From the NCBI GenBank assembly GCA_035528905.1, contig DATKXU010000082.1, forward strand, positions 85,363-149,362: a stretch of 64,000 bases of DNA. Reading direction: 5' to 3'. This document shows positions 9,177 to 18,889 of the stretch, piece by piece. The notes beneath the pieces are model-generated. The model saw nothing but the letters and a program-made list of their open reading frames with translations. It was not told the origin of the DNA and made no database searches. Both the position numbers and the translations under genes were made by a program. Numbering within the stretch: the first letter of the stretch is position 1; the number at the start of each line of letters is the position of its first letter. Source of the DNA: DATKXU01 sp035528905 (GTDB taxonomy: Bacteria > Armatimonadota > UBA5829 > DTJY01).

Positions 9177-9461
9177 CTAGGAATCGGAGTGCCCAGCCAG
9201 GTGGCGATGAATGTCCTCGCGCGAGATTCCCGTGATCTCAAACACCTTTTCTCGGCTCGCGGCACCGGTGACGAGCGTGACATGCGATTTCTTCACGCCC
9301 AACTGATCGGCCAGGAACTCAATGCAGGCTTTGTTCGCGGCACCCTCAACGGCCGGAGCGGTGACCTTGACACCAAGCACATCGCCCTGCCAGCCGGTGA
9401 TCTGATTCCGAGAACTTCGTGGATTTACGCGAACTTTGAGGAGCGTTCTCTGTATGGACAT
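9177..9461 (-). CDS. yggU: DUF167/YggU family protein
   Basis: 94-residue protein with the family core KVRVNPRSSRNQITGW, LGVKVTAPAVEGAANKACIEFLADQLGVKKSHVTLVTGAASREKVFEI (quoted in part: KVTAPAVEGAANKACIEFL). Function unknown across bacteria. The gene is regularly found at the end of yggS-sepF-yggT clusters, as here. It starts 2 bp after the upstream stop, so it is the last gene of the minus-strand operon. Confidence 0.9.
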   Translation of the reverse strand: MSIQRTLLKVRVNPRSSRNQITGWQGDVLGVKVTAPAVEGAANKACIEFLADQLGVKKSHVTLVTGAASREKVFEITGISREDIHRHLAGHSDS

Positions 9462-9462
9462 G

Positions 9463-9861
9463 TCAGCTTCCGACTACTCTGCGATAGACGTCCTCAGCCT
9501 CTTCGCTCCCTGACTTCGGCTCGAATCTCTCGAACCGTCCGCTGCTGAGGTAGAGCGTGCCCTCCTGTCCGACTCGCGCGGCCTCATAGGTGGCGGATTC
9601 GACTTTGTACTCGCCCTGCCGTCCGTCGAACTGGAAGGTGAGGAGGCGCTCGACGGCAGGCCGAGCCTCCGAGCCTTTTGACGGCAGAATGTTCTCACGC
9701 GTCTCGATTACGCGCGCAGAGAACCTCTGGAGGCGACCGGCCCGGTTGCGTTTCCACTCCTGGTAGCCTCTGCGCCATGCGAAAAACAGGAGCATCCAGA
9801 GGATGACCGCATATATCACCAGGATTACACCCAACGTCGTCGAGCACATTCCGCTAGCCAC
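9463..9861 (-). CDS. Small membrane-anchored protein, DUF2500-like
   Basis: 132 residues. One N-terminal membrane segment (about residues 8-28, VILVIYAVILWMLLFFAW) is followed by a charged linker and a small beta domain. The layout with a variable KR/TR turn, LLTFQFDGRQGEYKVE and a GTLYLSSGRFERFEP ending resembles DUF2500. The start overlaps the end of the CPBP protease gene by 8 bp, and the stop is 2 bp from yggU, so it is part of the same operon. Function unknown. Confidence 0.6.
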   Translation of the reverse strand: MASGMCSTTLGVILVIYAVILWMLLFFAWRRGYQEWKRNRAGRLQRFSARVIETRENILPSKGSEARPAVERLLTFQFDGRQGEYKVESATYEAARVGQEGTLYLSSGRFERFEPKSGSEEAEDVYRRVVGS

Positions 9862-11365
9862 CTGTCAGTATCAGAATCAGCACAAAGAGCACGCCGTTGT
9901 TCAAGCCATGCGCCACCGCTGACGAGAGCAGCGAGCCCCTCTCATGGAAGAGTGTTGCGAATACGGACCCCAGCACAAAGATGGGCAGGAACTGAACCGG
10001 CAGCGGGTGCACCGACGCAAAAACCGCCGCCGAGAGCACAATCCCCGCCGCGACACTCCACTTTGCACGGAAGCTGTTGAACAGCACGCCTCGGAAGAAC
10101 AGTTCCTCCACAAACGGAGCTATCAGGACAGCGAGAGCGAACAGAATCGCACGGCCGACAAGGGTTTCCGTCTCGGCAAACAGTGGAATCACCGGGTTAG
10201 TCGGGCTCTCCACAAATCGGCCCACGAACCGGGATATCACCCCGGCGATAAGCAGAAGCGGAAGCGCCGCCGCGTAGCCACCTATCCCCCAGAGGATGTC
10301 GCGGAACGGATTTCGCGTCGTAAAGCCAACAAGGCGCCAAGACCATCCGACGGAGCGCAGTCGGTAGGCGAGATAGAGCAGCGCCAGAAGTCCTGACAGC
10401 ACGTACACGCACGCGGTGAACAAGGCCTCCGCTGTAGGGCTTGCCTCACCCACTACGGCCATGCGGGCTCCGGCGATTACCCCCGCGGTCATCTGCGTGA
10501 CGACCGTGACGGCCAGATAGACGACGAATGCCTCAAGCAGAAGCCCTGCCCTCAGTTCCCGGACATAACCGGCTGGTTCCCGGACAGCGGCTTCAGCGCG
10601 CTGACCCCCCTTCCGCAGAACATACCATCTGAGGAGCACCACCCCGATGAGGCCAAGCAGCCCCAACAGCGCCAGGAGGCTCAGCAGCGATCCGACGGTC
10701 CAGGCTGCGGATCCAGCTGCCGCAAGGCGTGCCTTCTCTGCCGCACCGGGCATCCCTGCGCGCCTGAAGAGATCCGCCAACGCAAGATGCTCGTACCAGC
10801 CGAGATCCAGGCTGCGTATTCTCGCTGCGTAGGCACGGACCTGCGCGGGCAGAAGCGTGCGGCGGCTCAAGTATATGTCACGCCACATCGCTGCTTCGCC
10901 CTGCAGACCCCGGCGCGTGTGTAAGTCAAGGCGTTCCCTGACGGCGAGCTGCTCGATGGCCGCAGCGCGCTCCGAAGGATACTGAACGATTATAAGCCGG
11001 CGTAGGTTCTCCGGGGACGGCTTCTCAGCAACTGCACGCCGGTATAGAGCAATGGCCGATACCCTCTGCGCCTCCTCGAAGGCCTCGATTCGCTGCTCTA
11101 GTCCGCGATTCGCCGGCAGGGAGGACATCCACCGCCGGTAGGCATATGACAGCTTCATCGAGACATCGCCTTCGAGCGCCGATTCCTGCATCGCCGGTTC
11201 CTCTCCAGCCTGCAGGCTCAGCCGCTCCACTACACCGATGAAGATCAGCAGCGCCGCCACGAGGACGAGAAACAGGACAAACCTGCCCCGTGGGTAACCC
11301 GCGGGCGGATAACCTTCATAAGCTTGAGGGCTGCTAGGTTCTTCATCCACCGGCTCTATCCTCAT
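9854..11365 (-). CDS. CPBP-family intramembrane metalloprotease
   Basis: 503 residues. There is one N-terminal membrane segment (about 29-47), a long soluble helical region (about 60-210), then a polytopic C-terminal half. That half carries the CPBP/Rce1 motifs: EELFFRG near residue 419, FASVHPL, and HGLNNGVLF near the end, which supply the Glu and His residues of the active site. Family members process or scavenge membrane proteins. The large extracytoplasmic or cytoplasmic helical domain is unusual in length. It is translationally coupled with the following DUF2500-like gene and lies 3 bp after yggT. Confidence 0.85.
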   Translation of the reverse strand: MRIEPVDEEPSSPQAYEGYPPAGYPRGRFVLFLVLVAALLIFIGVVERLSLQAGEEPAMQESALEGDVSMKLSYAYRRWMSSLPANRGLEQRIEAFEEAQRVSAIALYRRAVAEKPSPENLRRLIIVQYPSERAAAIEQLAVRERLDLHTRRGLQGEAAMWRDIYLSRRTLLPAQVRAYAARIRSLDLGWYEHLALADLFRRAGMPGAAEKARLAAAGSAAWTVGSLLSLLALLGLLGLIGVVLLRWYVLRKGGQRAEAAVREPAGYVRELRAGLLLEAFVVYLAVTVVTQMTAGVIAGARMAVVGEASPTAEALFTACVYVLSGLLALLYLAYRLRSVGWSWRLVGFTTRNPFRDILWGIGGYAAALPLLLIAGVISRFVGRFVESPTNPVIPLFAETETLVGRAILFALAVLIAPFVEELFFRGVLFNSFRAKWSVAAGIVLSAAVFASVHPLPVQFLPIFVLGSVFATLFHERGSLLSSAVAHGLNNGVLFVLILILTGG

Positions 11366-11368
11366 GCT

Positions 11369-11644
11369 CTATCTCCATAATAGCCGCGGCAGGAATTGAA
11401 TCACAACTTGCCTGACGATGCCGAGCGCTATGATCGCCAGAACGGGTGAGATATCCAGTCCGCCCGTCTTATGAGGCGGCACAAGGCGGCGGAATGGCTG
11501 CAGGACGGGCTCCGTGATCCTTTCCACCCACCTAGTTATTCCCCGGTACCGCCAGGTAACCTCAGGAATCCAGGAAAGAACCGCCCGCACTATGATGAGC
11601 GCTATCAGGGCGTTGATCGCCAGGTTCACTATGCCGAATAACAT
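11369..11644 (-). CDS. yggT: YggT/YlmG family membrane protein
   Basis: 91 residues with two membrane segments separated by the family hallmark: SWIPEV, then ITEPVLQPFRRLVPP and GGLDISPVLAIIAL. YggT/YlmG proteins are linked to division-septum and nucleoid or chloroplast organisation. The position between proC and a CPBP protease, downstream of sepF, is the usual neighbourhood. Confidence 0.92.
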   Translation of the reverse strand: MLFGIVNLAINALIALIIVRAVLSWIPEVTWRYRGITRWVERITEPVLQPFRRLVPPHKTGGLDISPVLAIIALGIVRQVVIQFLPRLLWR

Positions 11645-11689
11645 CGCGTCGTATCCTATCTGATATGCCCGCTGCCCTACCTAGCAAAA

Positions 11690-11830
11690 TCCCCCAGTCC
11701 TGATGGACGGGGGCATACGTATTGCGTGATGCGCATTGCGTAAGGGACGCCGGGTTTCAAGTTCCAGGTTTCGAGTTTCCGCTGCGGCGCATTGAGAATT
11801 CGGCGTTCTCCCCGGTCCACCCATTCCCCA
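11690..11830. repeat. Spacer with GTTTCAAGTTCCAGGTTTC phrase
   Basis: About 200 bp between proC and yggT. Positions 11753-11785 hold the reverse form of the CCTGGAACCTGAAAC phrase also found at 43820-43905 (in 23S), 59425-59460 and 62835-62885. The neighbouring ATTGCGTGATGCGCATTGCG is another low-complexity phrase. It interrupts an otherwise tight operon. Confidence 0.6.
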
Positions 11831-11849
11831 ATCGCTGCAGTCTGCCAAA

Positions 11850-12674
11850 TCACCGGTCCTTCTTCGGCTTGCCGAGTTCCGCAGCACGGTTGGCTGCGGC
11901 CGTCACCGCCTCTATAGCGGCGGACCGGAACCCGGAGCCTTCGAGGCTCGCGACACCGGCAACGGTAGTGCCACCGGGGGTCATCACGCGGTCGCGGAGT
12001 TCCGCAGGATGGGCGCCGGTCTCCAGCACCATTCGGGCCGCACCGGCTACGGTCTGCGCCGCCAACACGAGAGCGGTCTCCCTCGGAAGTCCCATGCGGA
12101 CTCCGCCGTCAGCCAGCGCCTCTATAAAGATATATACATATGCCGGACCGCTGCCGCTGAGACCCGTCACGGCGTCTAACTTATCCTCGGCGACCTGAAC
12201 CACTCTGCCGACTGCACCGAATATCTGGGATGCAAGCTCCCTGTGCACTGAAGCAGCGAATTCGCCGGGAGCGATGGCACTTGCTCCCTCGCCTACGAGA
12301 CACGGGGTATTCGGCATCACTCGGACGACAGGGACATCCGCTCCGAGTTTGCTCTGGATCGAGTCAATTCTAATTCCCGCAGCGATAGATACGAGAAGCT
12401 GATGGGGTTTGAGGACGCCGCCGATCTCTGCGAGGACTTCGTGAACTACATGCGGCTTGACGGCGAGGATGATGATATCGGAGGACTGCGCCACGGATGC
12501 GTTATCCGCCGTCGCAGTTATACCAAGCTCTCTCCGGCAGAATTCGCGCCTGCGTTCGTCGGGGTCCGACGCGCTGATTTGCGCCGGGCTTACTCCAGCC
12601 TTTAGTAAACCGCGCCCGATGGCTTCCGCCATCGTTCCCGCGCCTATGAAGCCGATTCTCTTGTTCTCAAGCAA
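11850..12674 (-). CDS. proC: Pyrroline-5-carboxylate reductase
   Basis: Last step of proline synthesis: NAD(P)H reduction of 1-pyrroline-5-carboxylate. 274 residues with the Rossmann opening RIGFIGAGTMAEAIGRGLLK, the central VVRVMPNTPCLVGEGASA and the C-terminal signature DAVTGLSGSGPAYVYIFIEALADGG plus LRDRVMTPGGTT (cited in part). Length and motifs are complete. It lies 14 bp after sepF, an arrangement common in YggS-SepF clusters. Confidence 0.96.
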   Translation of the reverse strand: MLENKRIGFIGAGTMAEAIGRGLLKAGVSPAQISASDPDERRREFCRRELGITATADNASVAQSSDIIILAVKPHVVHEVLAEIGGVLKPHQLLVSIAAGIRIDSIQSKLGADVPVVRVMPNTPCLVGEGASAIAPGEFAASVHRELASQIFGAVGRVVQVAEDKLDAVTGLSGSGPAYVYIFIEALADGGVRMGLPRETALVLAAQTVAGAARMVLETGAHPAELRDRVMTPGGTTVAGVASLEGSGFRSAAIEAVTAAANRAAELGKPKKDR

Positions 12675-12688
12675 GGTATTCGCTCGCC

Positions 12689-13135
12689 TCAGGAACTGCG
12701 CTCGAACAGCACGGGGGATACTTTGTGCATATCGTCCGGCAGGTCAATCAAGACGTTGCTCGGCGCGAAGAGATACACGCGGTCGCCGACCTTCTCCACA
12801 AAGCCATTTAGCGCATACGTGACCCCGTTAAGAAAATCTATGATCCGCTCGGACATCTCCGGCGTTGTCTTCTCGAGGTTTATTATCTGCTGCCGGCCGT
12901 CCTTAAGGCCATCGGCCGCCAACCTTGCATCGTCGAATGACTGTGGCAATCTTACAGACACATGATTCACCCTCGTCGAATGAAGTCTCAACGTTACCGG
13001 TCGCTTCCTTGCCTCCCCGACGACCTCCTCGACATCCTCATACTCCTCCTCGAGTTCGCTGATGCCGATCCTTTCCTTGAACCTCGCCCACAGGCTCCTC
13101 TGCTCCAGTTCGTCCGTGGACATGTTATTGCCCAT
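12689..13135 (-). CDS. sepF: Cell division protein SepF
   Basis: 148 residues. An acidic, low-complexity linker follows the N-terminal membrane-binding helix, then comes the SepF/DUF552 core (about 70-145): RLPQSFDDARLAADGLKDGR, QQIINLEKT, RIIDFLNGVTYALNG and KVGDRVYLFAPSNV. SepF anchors FtsZ to the membrane in lineages lacking some classical anchors (Actinobacteria, Firmicutes, Cyanobacteria, Armatimonadota). It sits between yggS and proC. Confidence 0.93.
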   Translation of the reverse strand: MGNNMSTDELEQRSLWARFKERIGISELEEEYEDVEEVVGEARKRPVTLRLHSTRVNHVSVRLPQSFDDARLAADGLKDGRQQIINLEKTTPEMSERIIDFLNGVTYALNGFVEKVGDRVYLFAPSNVLIDLPDDMHKVSPVLFERSS

Positions 13136-13227
13136 CGCACATCCTCCTTCCCGCTATGTGCGCCGCGCCCATCAAACTGAGAAACCGACCAACCACAAAG
13201 CCCTAAGAGCCGGGCTGATCGCACTCG

Positions 13228-13911
13228 CTAACTGGGCCGCTGCTCCCGTGGGCCGAAGATCGCTGTGCCGATCCTCACCATGTTCGACCCTTCTTCGATG
13301 GCTACCTCGAAATCCGCCGTCATCCCTATCGAGAGCCACGTCCTGTGCTCTCGCGGCAGCCGATCCCACAGTCCCCGGAGCGTCACAAATGACCGTCGGA
13401 TAACGGAAGGCTCATCCACGAAGGGAGCCATCCCCATCAGACCCTTGAGCGCTACGCTCTCGATGCCGGCGGCTGCCTCGCAGAACGCAAGCACATCCGC
13501 AGGCTGCACGCCGAACCTAGATGCCTCCCCGGAGATGTTGACTTCCACAAGGATCCCGGTATGCTTCCCCAGGGCCAGCGAGCGCCTGCCGATCTCCTCC
13601 GCGAGATGGATGCTGTCTACGCTCTGGATTAGATCGAAGATCGGCACTGCATGCCGGACCTTATTGGTCTGCAAGTGGCCGATCATGTGCCACCGGACGG
13701 CCCTGCCCATTACACCGTACTTGAGAACGGCATCCTGGACGTAATTCTCCCCGATATCCGTGACGCCTGCCTGGATCGCCTCCTGAATCGCCTGGACATC
13801 CACCGTCTTCGTCACAGCTACGAGGGCTATGCGCTCCGGGTCGGTCCCAGCCCGCGCCGCTGCATCGGCTATGCGTCTTCGAACTTCCAGGAGGTTCTCT
13901 GCGACCGACAT
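13228..13911 (-). CDS. yggS: YggS/PLPBP pyridoxal-phosphate homeostasis protein
   Basis: 227-residue alanine-racemase-fold PLP-binding protein without known catalysis. PLP Lys is in LVAVTKTVDV, followed by GENYVQDAV, WHMIGHLQTNKV, and the C-terminal phosphate-binding LSIGMTADFEVAIEEGSNMVRIGTAIFG (quoted in part: LSIGMTADFEVAI). First gene of the minus-strand division operon. A promoter-like pair lies about 100 bp upstream. Confidence 0.94.
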   Translation of the reverse strand: MSVAENLLEVRRRIADAAARAGTDPERIALVAVTKTVDVQAIQEAIQAGVTDIGENYVQDAVLKYGVMGRAVRWHMIGHLQTNKVRHAVPIFDLIQSVDSIHLAEEIGRRSLALGKHTGILVEVNISGEASRFGVQPADVLAFCEAAAGIESVALKGLMGMAPFVDEPSVIRRSFVTLRGLWDRLPREHRTWLSIGMTADFEVAIEEGSNMVRIGTAIFGPREQRPS

Positions 13912-14008
13912 AGCGCCATCCTAGAAACCATCCAGCCACACCCGGCGGCCGGTGACTTCAGCCACAACCACTTCGTCGGCAAGGGCCAACTGCCTCGCAC
14001 CCGCAGAG

Positions 14009-14037
14009 ATTATAGCACAAAAGGAAGGCATCAACAA
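14009..14037 (-). promoter_or_regulatory. Putative sigma-70 promoter of the yggS operon
   Basis: On the minus strand TTGTTG (14037-14032) and a consensus TATAAT (14014-14009) are separated by 17 bases. A transcript from here would carry a leader of roughly 90 bases before yggS. Confidence 0.5.
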
Positions 14038-14061
14038 TAAGAAAAGGACGGACTGACGAAC

Positions 14062-14850
14062 TTATTTTCTCGCGACGAAGAACACGCGGTCGCTGCGCTT
14101 GGTCGCCTTTCTGAACGTGTAGGCATGGTAGACGCCGAGGGTCGGCAGCCCGGCGGAGCTCAGCATCTCCACGATTTCTTCCTCATCATACGCGCGCTGG
14201 TGGTGCACGACCTCGACCCGCTTTTCTGCGCCGCCACGCCTGTATCTGAAATCCATCTGTATGCGGCAGATTCGAGCCATCGGGTCGTACGAACTGCGCC
14301 AGTCATAGATGAGCGAAGATTTGCTGCCGATATTGCTCTGATCGAACAGCCCGATAGCCAGAGCGACGTCCGTGTTCATGTCGAAGACGAGCAGCCCGCC
14401 GGGCTCGAGATGCTCCGAAATCCGATAGAACGCCTCTTGAAGCGCCGACGACTCGAGGATGTAGTTCAGGCTGTCGAACAAGGAGAGCACCAGGTCGAAC
14501 CGGCGGCCCAGGCGCAGTGAAGAGGCATCCTGCACATAGTAGTCCACTGGGAGGCCCACTTCATCAGCCCGACGCCGAGCGAGCGCTATCATTGCAGGGG
14601 AGATATCAGCGCCCGCGACACGACGGCCTTCCTCCGCGAGCAGAAGACTCATGCTGCCGGTACCACAACAGAGGTCGAGCACCGTGCCAGGATGGCAGTC
14701 GAACCGCTCCAGGATGCGATGCACATAGGCGACCCACGAGCGGTACGGCACTCCCGACATCAGCTCGTCATAAAGAAAAGCAATCTTGTCGAACTGCGAA
14801 GCCGGACTGGAGGTTCCTTCCGTGTAGTTGGACGCACGCCCTCTGCTCAT
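14062..14850 (-). CDS. Class I SAM-dependent methyltransferase
   Basis: 262 residues. The SAM site is VLDLCCGTGSMSLLLAEEG (motif I, about residues 58-76), followed by ADISPAMIALARRRA, YYVQDASSLRL and DLVLSLFDSLNYIL. The pattern matches small-molecule methyltransferases of the Methyltransf_25 type with a C-terminal DUF-like beta extension. Substrate unknown. It lies upstream of the yggS promoter and is convergent with nothing, so it could be independent. Confidence 0.85.
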   Translation of the reverse strand: MSRGRASNYTEGTSSPASQFDKIAFLYDELMSGVPYRSWVAYVHRILERFDCHPGTVLDLCCGTGSMSLLLAEEGRRVAGADISPAMIALARRRADEVGLPVDYYVQDASSLRLGRRFDLVLSLFDSLNYILESSALQEAFYRISEHLEPGGLLVFDMNTDVALAIGLFDQSNIGSKSSLIYDWRSSYDPMARICRIQMDFRYRRGGAEKRVEVVHHQRAYDEEEIVEMLSSAGLPTLGVYHAYTFRKATKRSDRVFFVARK

Positions 14851-14906
14851 GCAGATAGTGTATCATAACGGACCGGATAAATGAACACGCAGGGATAACG
14901 CCGGCA

Positions 14907-14929
14907 TGTCCCGGACGGGAGTCGGGACA
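14907..14929. repeat. TGTCCCG...CGGGACA hairpin
   Basis: A 7-bp inverted repeat (14907-14913 with 14923-14929) just after the stop of the cupin gene. No T-run follows on the minus strand, so it is a poor terminator. It resembles the TCCCGAT...ATCGGGA palindromes inserted in the rRNA genes. Confidence 0.45.
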
Positions 14930-14934
14930 GTCAT

Positions 14935-15663
<729 letters not shown>

Positions 15664-15670
15664 TCACAGA

Positions 15671-16168
15671 TCACTTAGCCGACCCGGACTCTCCCTGCCC
15701 GGCCTCTTCTCCCTCAAGCACCAGCCGGCCTGGCGGGCGCACATATCCCCGGCCGGGCTCCTCAGTCGGCCCCACAAGCTGGCTGGACCAGTACTCGTAA
15801 TACGGCTCGTACATCGGCGCTCCCTCATGGAATTCGGGCGCCAGCGCTATGCGCTCCTCGTGCGTGAGGATTCTCGCCTTATCGTCCACGACTTCGATCT
15901 CCTCCACGGGAACGAGCACCCGCTTTCCGCCGTATCCCCCGACCCCACTGAATGTGATCGCAGCCATCTCCACCTGCCGATCGCGCGGGTTCACATAGAG
16001 ATCGTCCACCGTGCCCACTTCATCGCCCTTCGGGTTGATCACCGGACGCCCGCGGATATCGGGGTAGTGCTCCAGAAACTCCTCCTGATCTTCGAGGTCG
16101 CTGAGGCGTTCGAGTATCAAAGGCTCCTGAGTGCCGGGCTCCTCCATTGATGTCTCTGTCATGCGCAT
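15671..16168 (-). CDS. PRC-barrel domain protein
   Basis: About 165 residues. The PRC-barrel core spans about residues 30-90: IRGRPVINPKGDEVGTVDDL, then EMAAITFSGVGGYGGKRVLVPVEEIEV in part, ending with DDKARILTHEERI. An acidic, Pro/Gly-rich tail follows. PRC-barrels occur in photosynthetic reaction centres and RNA-processing or stress proteins; no function is assigned here. GGGGG precedes two in-frame ATGs (16168 and 16162), and either may be used. Confidence 0.75.
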   Translation of the reverse strand: MRMTETSMEEPGTQEPLILERLSDLEDQEEFLEHYPDIRGRPVINPKGDEVGTVDDLYVNPRDRQVEMAAITFSGVGGYGGKRVLVPVEEIEVVDDKARILTHEERIALAPEFHEGAPMYEPYYEYWSSQLVGPTEEPGRGYVRPPGRLVLEGEEAGQGESGSAK

Positions 16169-16268
16169 CACCCCCGAGCGAATCTGCCATAGGATTTGTT
16201 CCCGCTCGGAAAGACGGGCAAACTCGACACTACCGGATATGAATTCGCTGGTGCTGCAGCCGCCTTCC

Positions 16269-17255
16269 CTACCTTGGCAGGCATTTCCTCCGCCGCATGA
16301 CACAGGTTCCAGCCAAGGAAATCAGCCCTGTGGCAAAGCAGATCAGCGAGCACGGCTCCGGCACAGGCACGATGGTAGATATGACGCCGACTGCATTGCC
16401 GCCGTCCGTCGCTCCGCCCACCAGCATCGAAAAGCTGTTGTCCGATGGGTTGCAGCGCAGAGTAGTGAGCGTGCACTCGCTGGACGCGAAGGCAGTGGCC
16501 GCAGTGGATCCGTTCAGCAGGCGATACAGGACCCCACCGCTCGTGAAGAACACGTTTCCAAGGGCATCCATCTCCATGTCGGCTGGCGGATTGACGCTGG
16601 CGAGCACCTGGCCATCAGCCTGCGTCAGTGAGCCGCTGCCGATGGCTCCCGCCACCTCGGCTTCGTCGAATCTCAGAATCGAGTCTCCACCAGCCGCGTA
16701 TGCCGTCTCGTACAGCAAGTTATCCTGCGCATCAAATGCCAGCGGGCCGGAATACCCGCTCAGACCGGTTACAACCTCATCACCAGCACCGTCGAAGAAG
16801 AACAATTTCTGCCCGGCCCAACCAGGATTGGCTGAAACAAATGCCTGTCCGAGCGAATTGAACTCAAGGTCGTAGTTGTTACCCAGCGTTCCCATCATTG
16901 CCGGATTGCTGCCATCCAGCCCCATGCTCCAGATGGCACCATTGGAGCTCTCTCCGAAGTAGATCGTGCTGTCTCGGACTTTGACAAACGAGCCATAAAC
17001 CGAGTCTTTGAAGGAGTACAGAGGGGCGCCGACCACTCCAGCCTTCGTTACCTCGACAACATCCTGGCCGATGAACGCGACAAAGTTGCCGCTGGGAAGC
17101 CTGTCGAAACCATACACGGACCAGGCATATGGGATCGGAAACACCGTATCCTGGACTGTATAGCCCACAGGTGCATCAACATAGGCAGCATGAGCCTGCC
17201 CGACCATGAGCAGCAGGGCGGCACATGCGAGAAGCAACCGACATTTTGTATTCAT
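16269..17255 (-). CDS. Secreted PEP-CTERM protein with beta-propeller-like repeats
   Basis: 328 residues. A signal peptide (residues 1-23, cut after QAHA) precedes several GxxxxF/DAxGN-type strands that resemble NHL/SMP-30 propeller blades, for example LAFDAQDNLLYETAYA and MEMDALGNVFFTSGGVLYRL. The C-terminus is a PEP-CTERM sorting signal: VPVPEPCSLICFATG, hydrophobic helix, then RRRK. Such proteins are cut and anchored by an exosortase and co-occur with exopolysaccharide. The start has AGGAG seven bases upstream. No exosortase gene is in the window. Confidence 0.8.
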   Translation of the reverse strand: MNTKCRLLLACAALLLMVGQAHAAYVDAPVGYTVQDTVFPIPYAWSVYGFDRLPSGNFVAFIGQDVVEVTKAGVVGAPLYSFKDSVYGSFVKVRDSTIYFGESSNGAIWSMGLDGSNPAMMGTLGNNYDLEFNSLGQAFVSANPGWAGQKLFFFDGAGDEVVTGLSGYSGPLAFDAQDNLLYETAYAAGGDSILRFDEAEVAGAIGSGSLTQADGQVLASVNPPADMEMDALGNVFFTSGGVLYRLLNGSTAATAFASSECTLTTLRCNPSDNSFSMLVGGATDGGNAVGVISTIVPVPEPCSLICFATGLISLAGTCVMRRRKCLPR

Positions 17256-17349
17256 AGGAATCTCCTTTCCAAAAGAGACATAATCCAGTCGAGCTTGTGT
17301 CCAGCGCAGAGAATCAAGACGGATGAGACTATCTCCTCACAGTCACCTC

Positions 17350-18882
17350 CTATTCCGGCACAACAATCACGTCGGCCTGCTTCCTTACTCGCACAACCGG
17401 GGTCAAGTCAGGCTGTCTGTCGCCGACCCCCGTGACTACAACGTACTCGCCTTCGCCCGGCGGCGTTAGCCCGTCACACCGCACCTTCAGCCCCGGATCG
17501 GGAAGGGAGCCATCGTTCACGTAGAAGCATGCGGAGCCGACGGCCTTGACGCGCCCACAAGTCGTCACAAGCAGGCCGATATTGCTCAGCCCGGCGCCGC
17601 CGACTCTATCCGCCGGCATGCCGAGCACCTTCGGGGGGTCGCCCGACGACACAAAGTACACGGAAGCCTTGTCGAGGAACCGCTCGCCATTGAGCGTGCT
17701 CAGAATGCCTATGACATCCACGCGATCGCCTTCCGCTGCCGAATCGCTCGTCTTCACGCGGATTCCGGACGAGCGCTGTTCCTCCTGGACGTACAACTCC
17801 CCATCGAAAACGGCGCTGACCACTTTCTGAGAGAGCGAGATCACGCTCCCATCAGGTTGGCTCTTCGCAGGCCCGATGCTCTGACCGCCCGGCAGGGGCG
17901 ACACGTCCGACACCGCATCAATCTCCGCCGAAATCTCGCCAAGCTCGCCCGCCGAATCTCCCGCGAGGGCATCCGTGATCCGTATGAAGTCGAAATACGG
18001 AATTTGGGCATACACATATGGAGCCACCGGCACACCGGGCGAAGTCTGCTTCACCGCGGCCGCTATGTCGAAAGCATCTCCGCCGCCCGAACCTTCATCA
18101 ATCAATAGGCTCTGTGGATCGCCCGCGTAGCTCTGGCGATCCGGCACTGTGTAAAACTCCTCGGGCGTTTTCCCCGGCGGCAATCCAAGGGTCGGCGTGT
18201 ACTCGGCATAGTGCCGGAGCACAGTGCGCGAGTCGCCGGTATCGCAATTCGGGGCCGGGGAGCCGACCAGCTCTGACGGGAGCTTGTTCGGCAGCACCAG
18301 GAACCACTCGTCGTCCGGGAGGCCGTTTCCGTTCGCGTCCATGCTGATCTCGACGAAGGCGGGCTCCTGCCAGCGATGCCCGGGGTCGCCGCTTACCCAG
18401 GTCGGGTTGCCGAATACGATGAAATCCAGGCCGTGCGGGTTCCTTGGATCGTCCCAGACCGGCCGATTGAAGTCGAGCGTGATCCAGCCGTGATCGCCCA
18501 GCGTGACGAGGGAGCTGTTATCCGGGGCGGTTGCCGAAATCCCGTATGGCCGCCCGAGCGCCCGCTCACGATCGTTGAATCGCGAGTCATTAACCCACTG
18601 CCCCGGCCCTGGCTCATACTCGATCACGCAGTCGGCGAACGGCCACGCGCCAGCCCATGCGTTAACCGCCAAGACGCCAAGCAGACAAAGGAAGAGAGAC
18701 TGCAGACGGCAGATCCGCCTCAGGCGGAACTGCAGATGATGAGTGACGAGTGAGGAGTGATGAGTGATGGGAGATGGTATTCCTCCCCCCTCTCCCTTGC
18801 TCCCGCTCTTCCATTGTGCGCCCGGACCCCTGGATCCCTGGACCCCTGGACCCCTGATTCCCTTAGTCCTTCGACTCCACAC
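17350..18882 (-). CDS. Secreted protein with OB-fold-like C-terminal domain; repeat-derived N-terminus
   Basis: Reading frame of 510 residues. The recognisable protein begins with a signal-peptide-like helix (SLFLCLLGVLAVNAWAGAW, about residues 62-82). It continues with a domain containing GQWVNDSRFNDRERALGRPYG and ALGRP...GWITLDFNRPVWDDP, found in PEP-CTERM-rich bacteria. It ends with two OB-like beta modules (VDVIGILSTLNGERFL and GRVKAVGSACFYVNDG). The first about 60 codons are translated phrase repeats and lack conservation clues. The only in-frame starts are upstream of or within them (GTG 18882, 8 bp after the pseudopilin stop). The true start may therefore have been displaced by repeat insertion. 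Function unknown. Confidence 0.6.
   Translation of the reverse strand: MWSRRTKGIRGPGVQGSRGPGAQWKSGSKGEGGGIPSPITHHSSLVTHHLQFRLRRICRLQSLFLCLLGVLAVNAWAGAWPFADCVIEYEPGPGQWVNDSRFNDRERALGRPYGISATAPDNSSLVTLGDHGWITLDFNRPVWDDPRNPHGLDFIVFGNPTWVSGDPGHRWQEPAFVEISMDANGNGLPDDEWFLVLPNKLPSELVGSPAPNCDTGDSRTVLRHYAEYTPTLGLPPGKTPEEFYTVPDRQSYAGDPQSLLIDEGSGGGDAFDIAAAVKQTSPGVPVAPYVYAQIPYFDFIRITDALAGDSAGELGEISAEIDAVSDVSPLPGGQSIGPAKSQPDGSVISLSQKVVSAVFDGELYVQEEQRSSGIRVKTSDSAAEGDRVDVIGILSTLNGERFLDKASVYFVSSGDPPKVLGMPADRVGGAGLSNIGLLVTTCGRVKAVGSACFYVNDGSLPDPGLKVRCDGLTPPGEGEYVVVTGVGDRQPDLTPVVRVRKQADVIVVPE
18735..18880. repeat. Phrase repeats upstream of the OB-fold protein
   Basis: Two families are adjacent: GATGAGTGACGAGTGAGGAG (about 18735-18770) and CCCTGGATCCCTGGACCCCTG (about 18828-18860). 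The second recurs in inverted form at 56884-56908. They fill the gap between the pseudopilin stop and the signal peptide of the next protein. Confidence 0.7.
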
Positions 18883-18889
18883 TCTCTCA

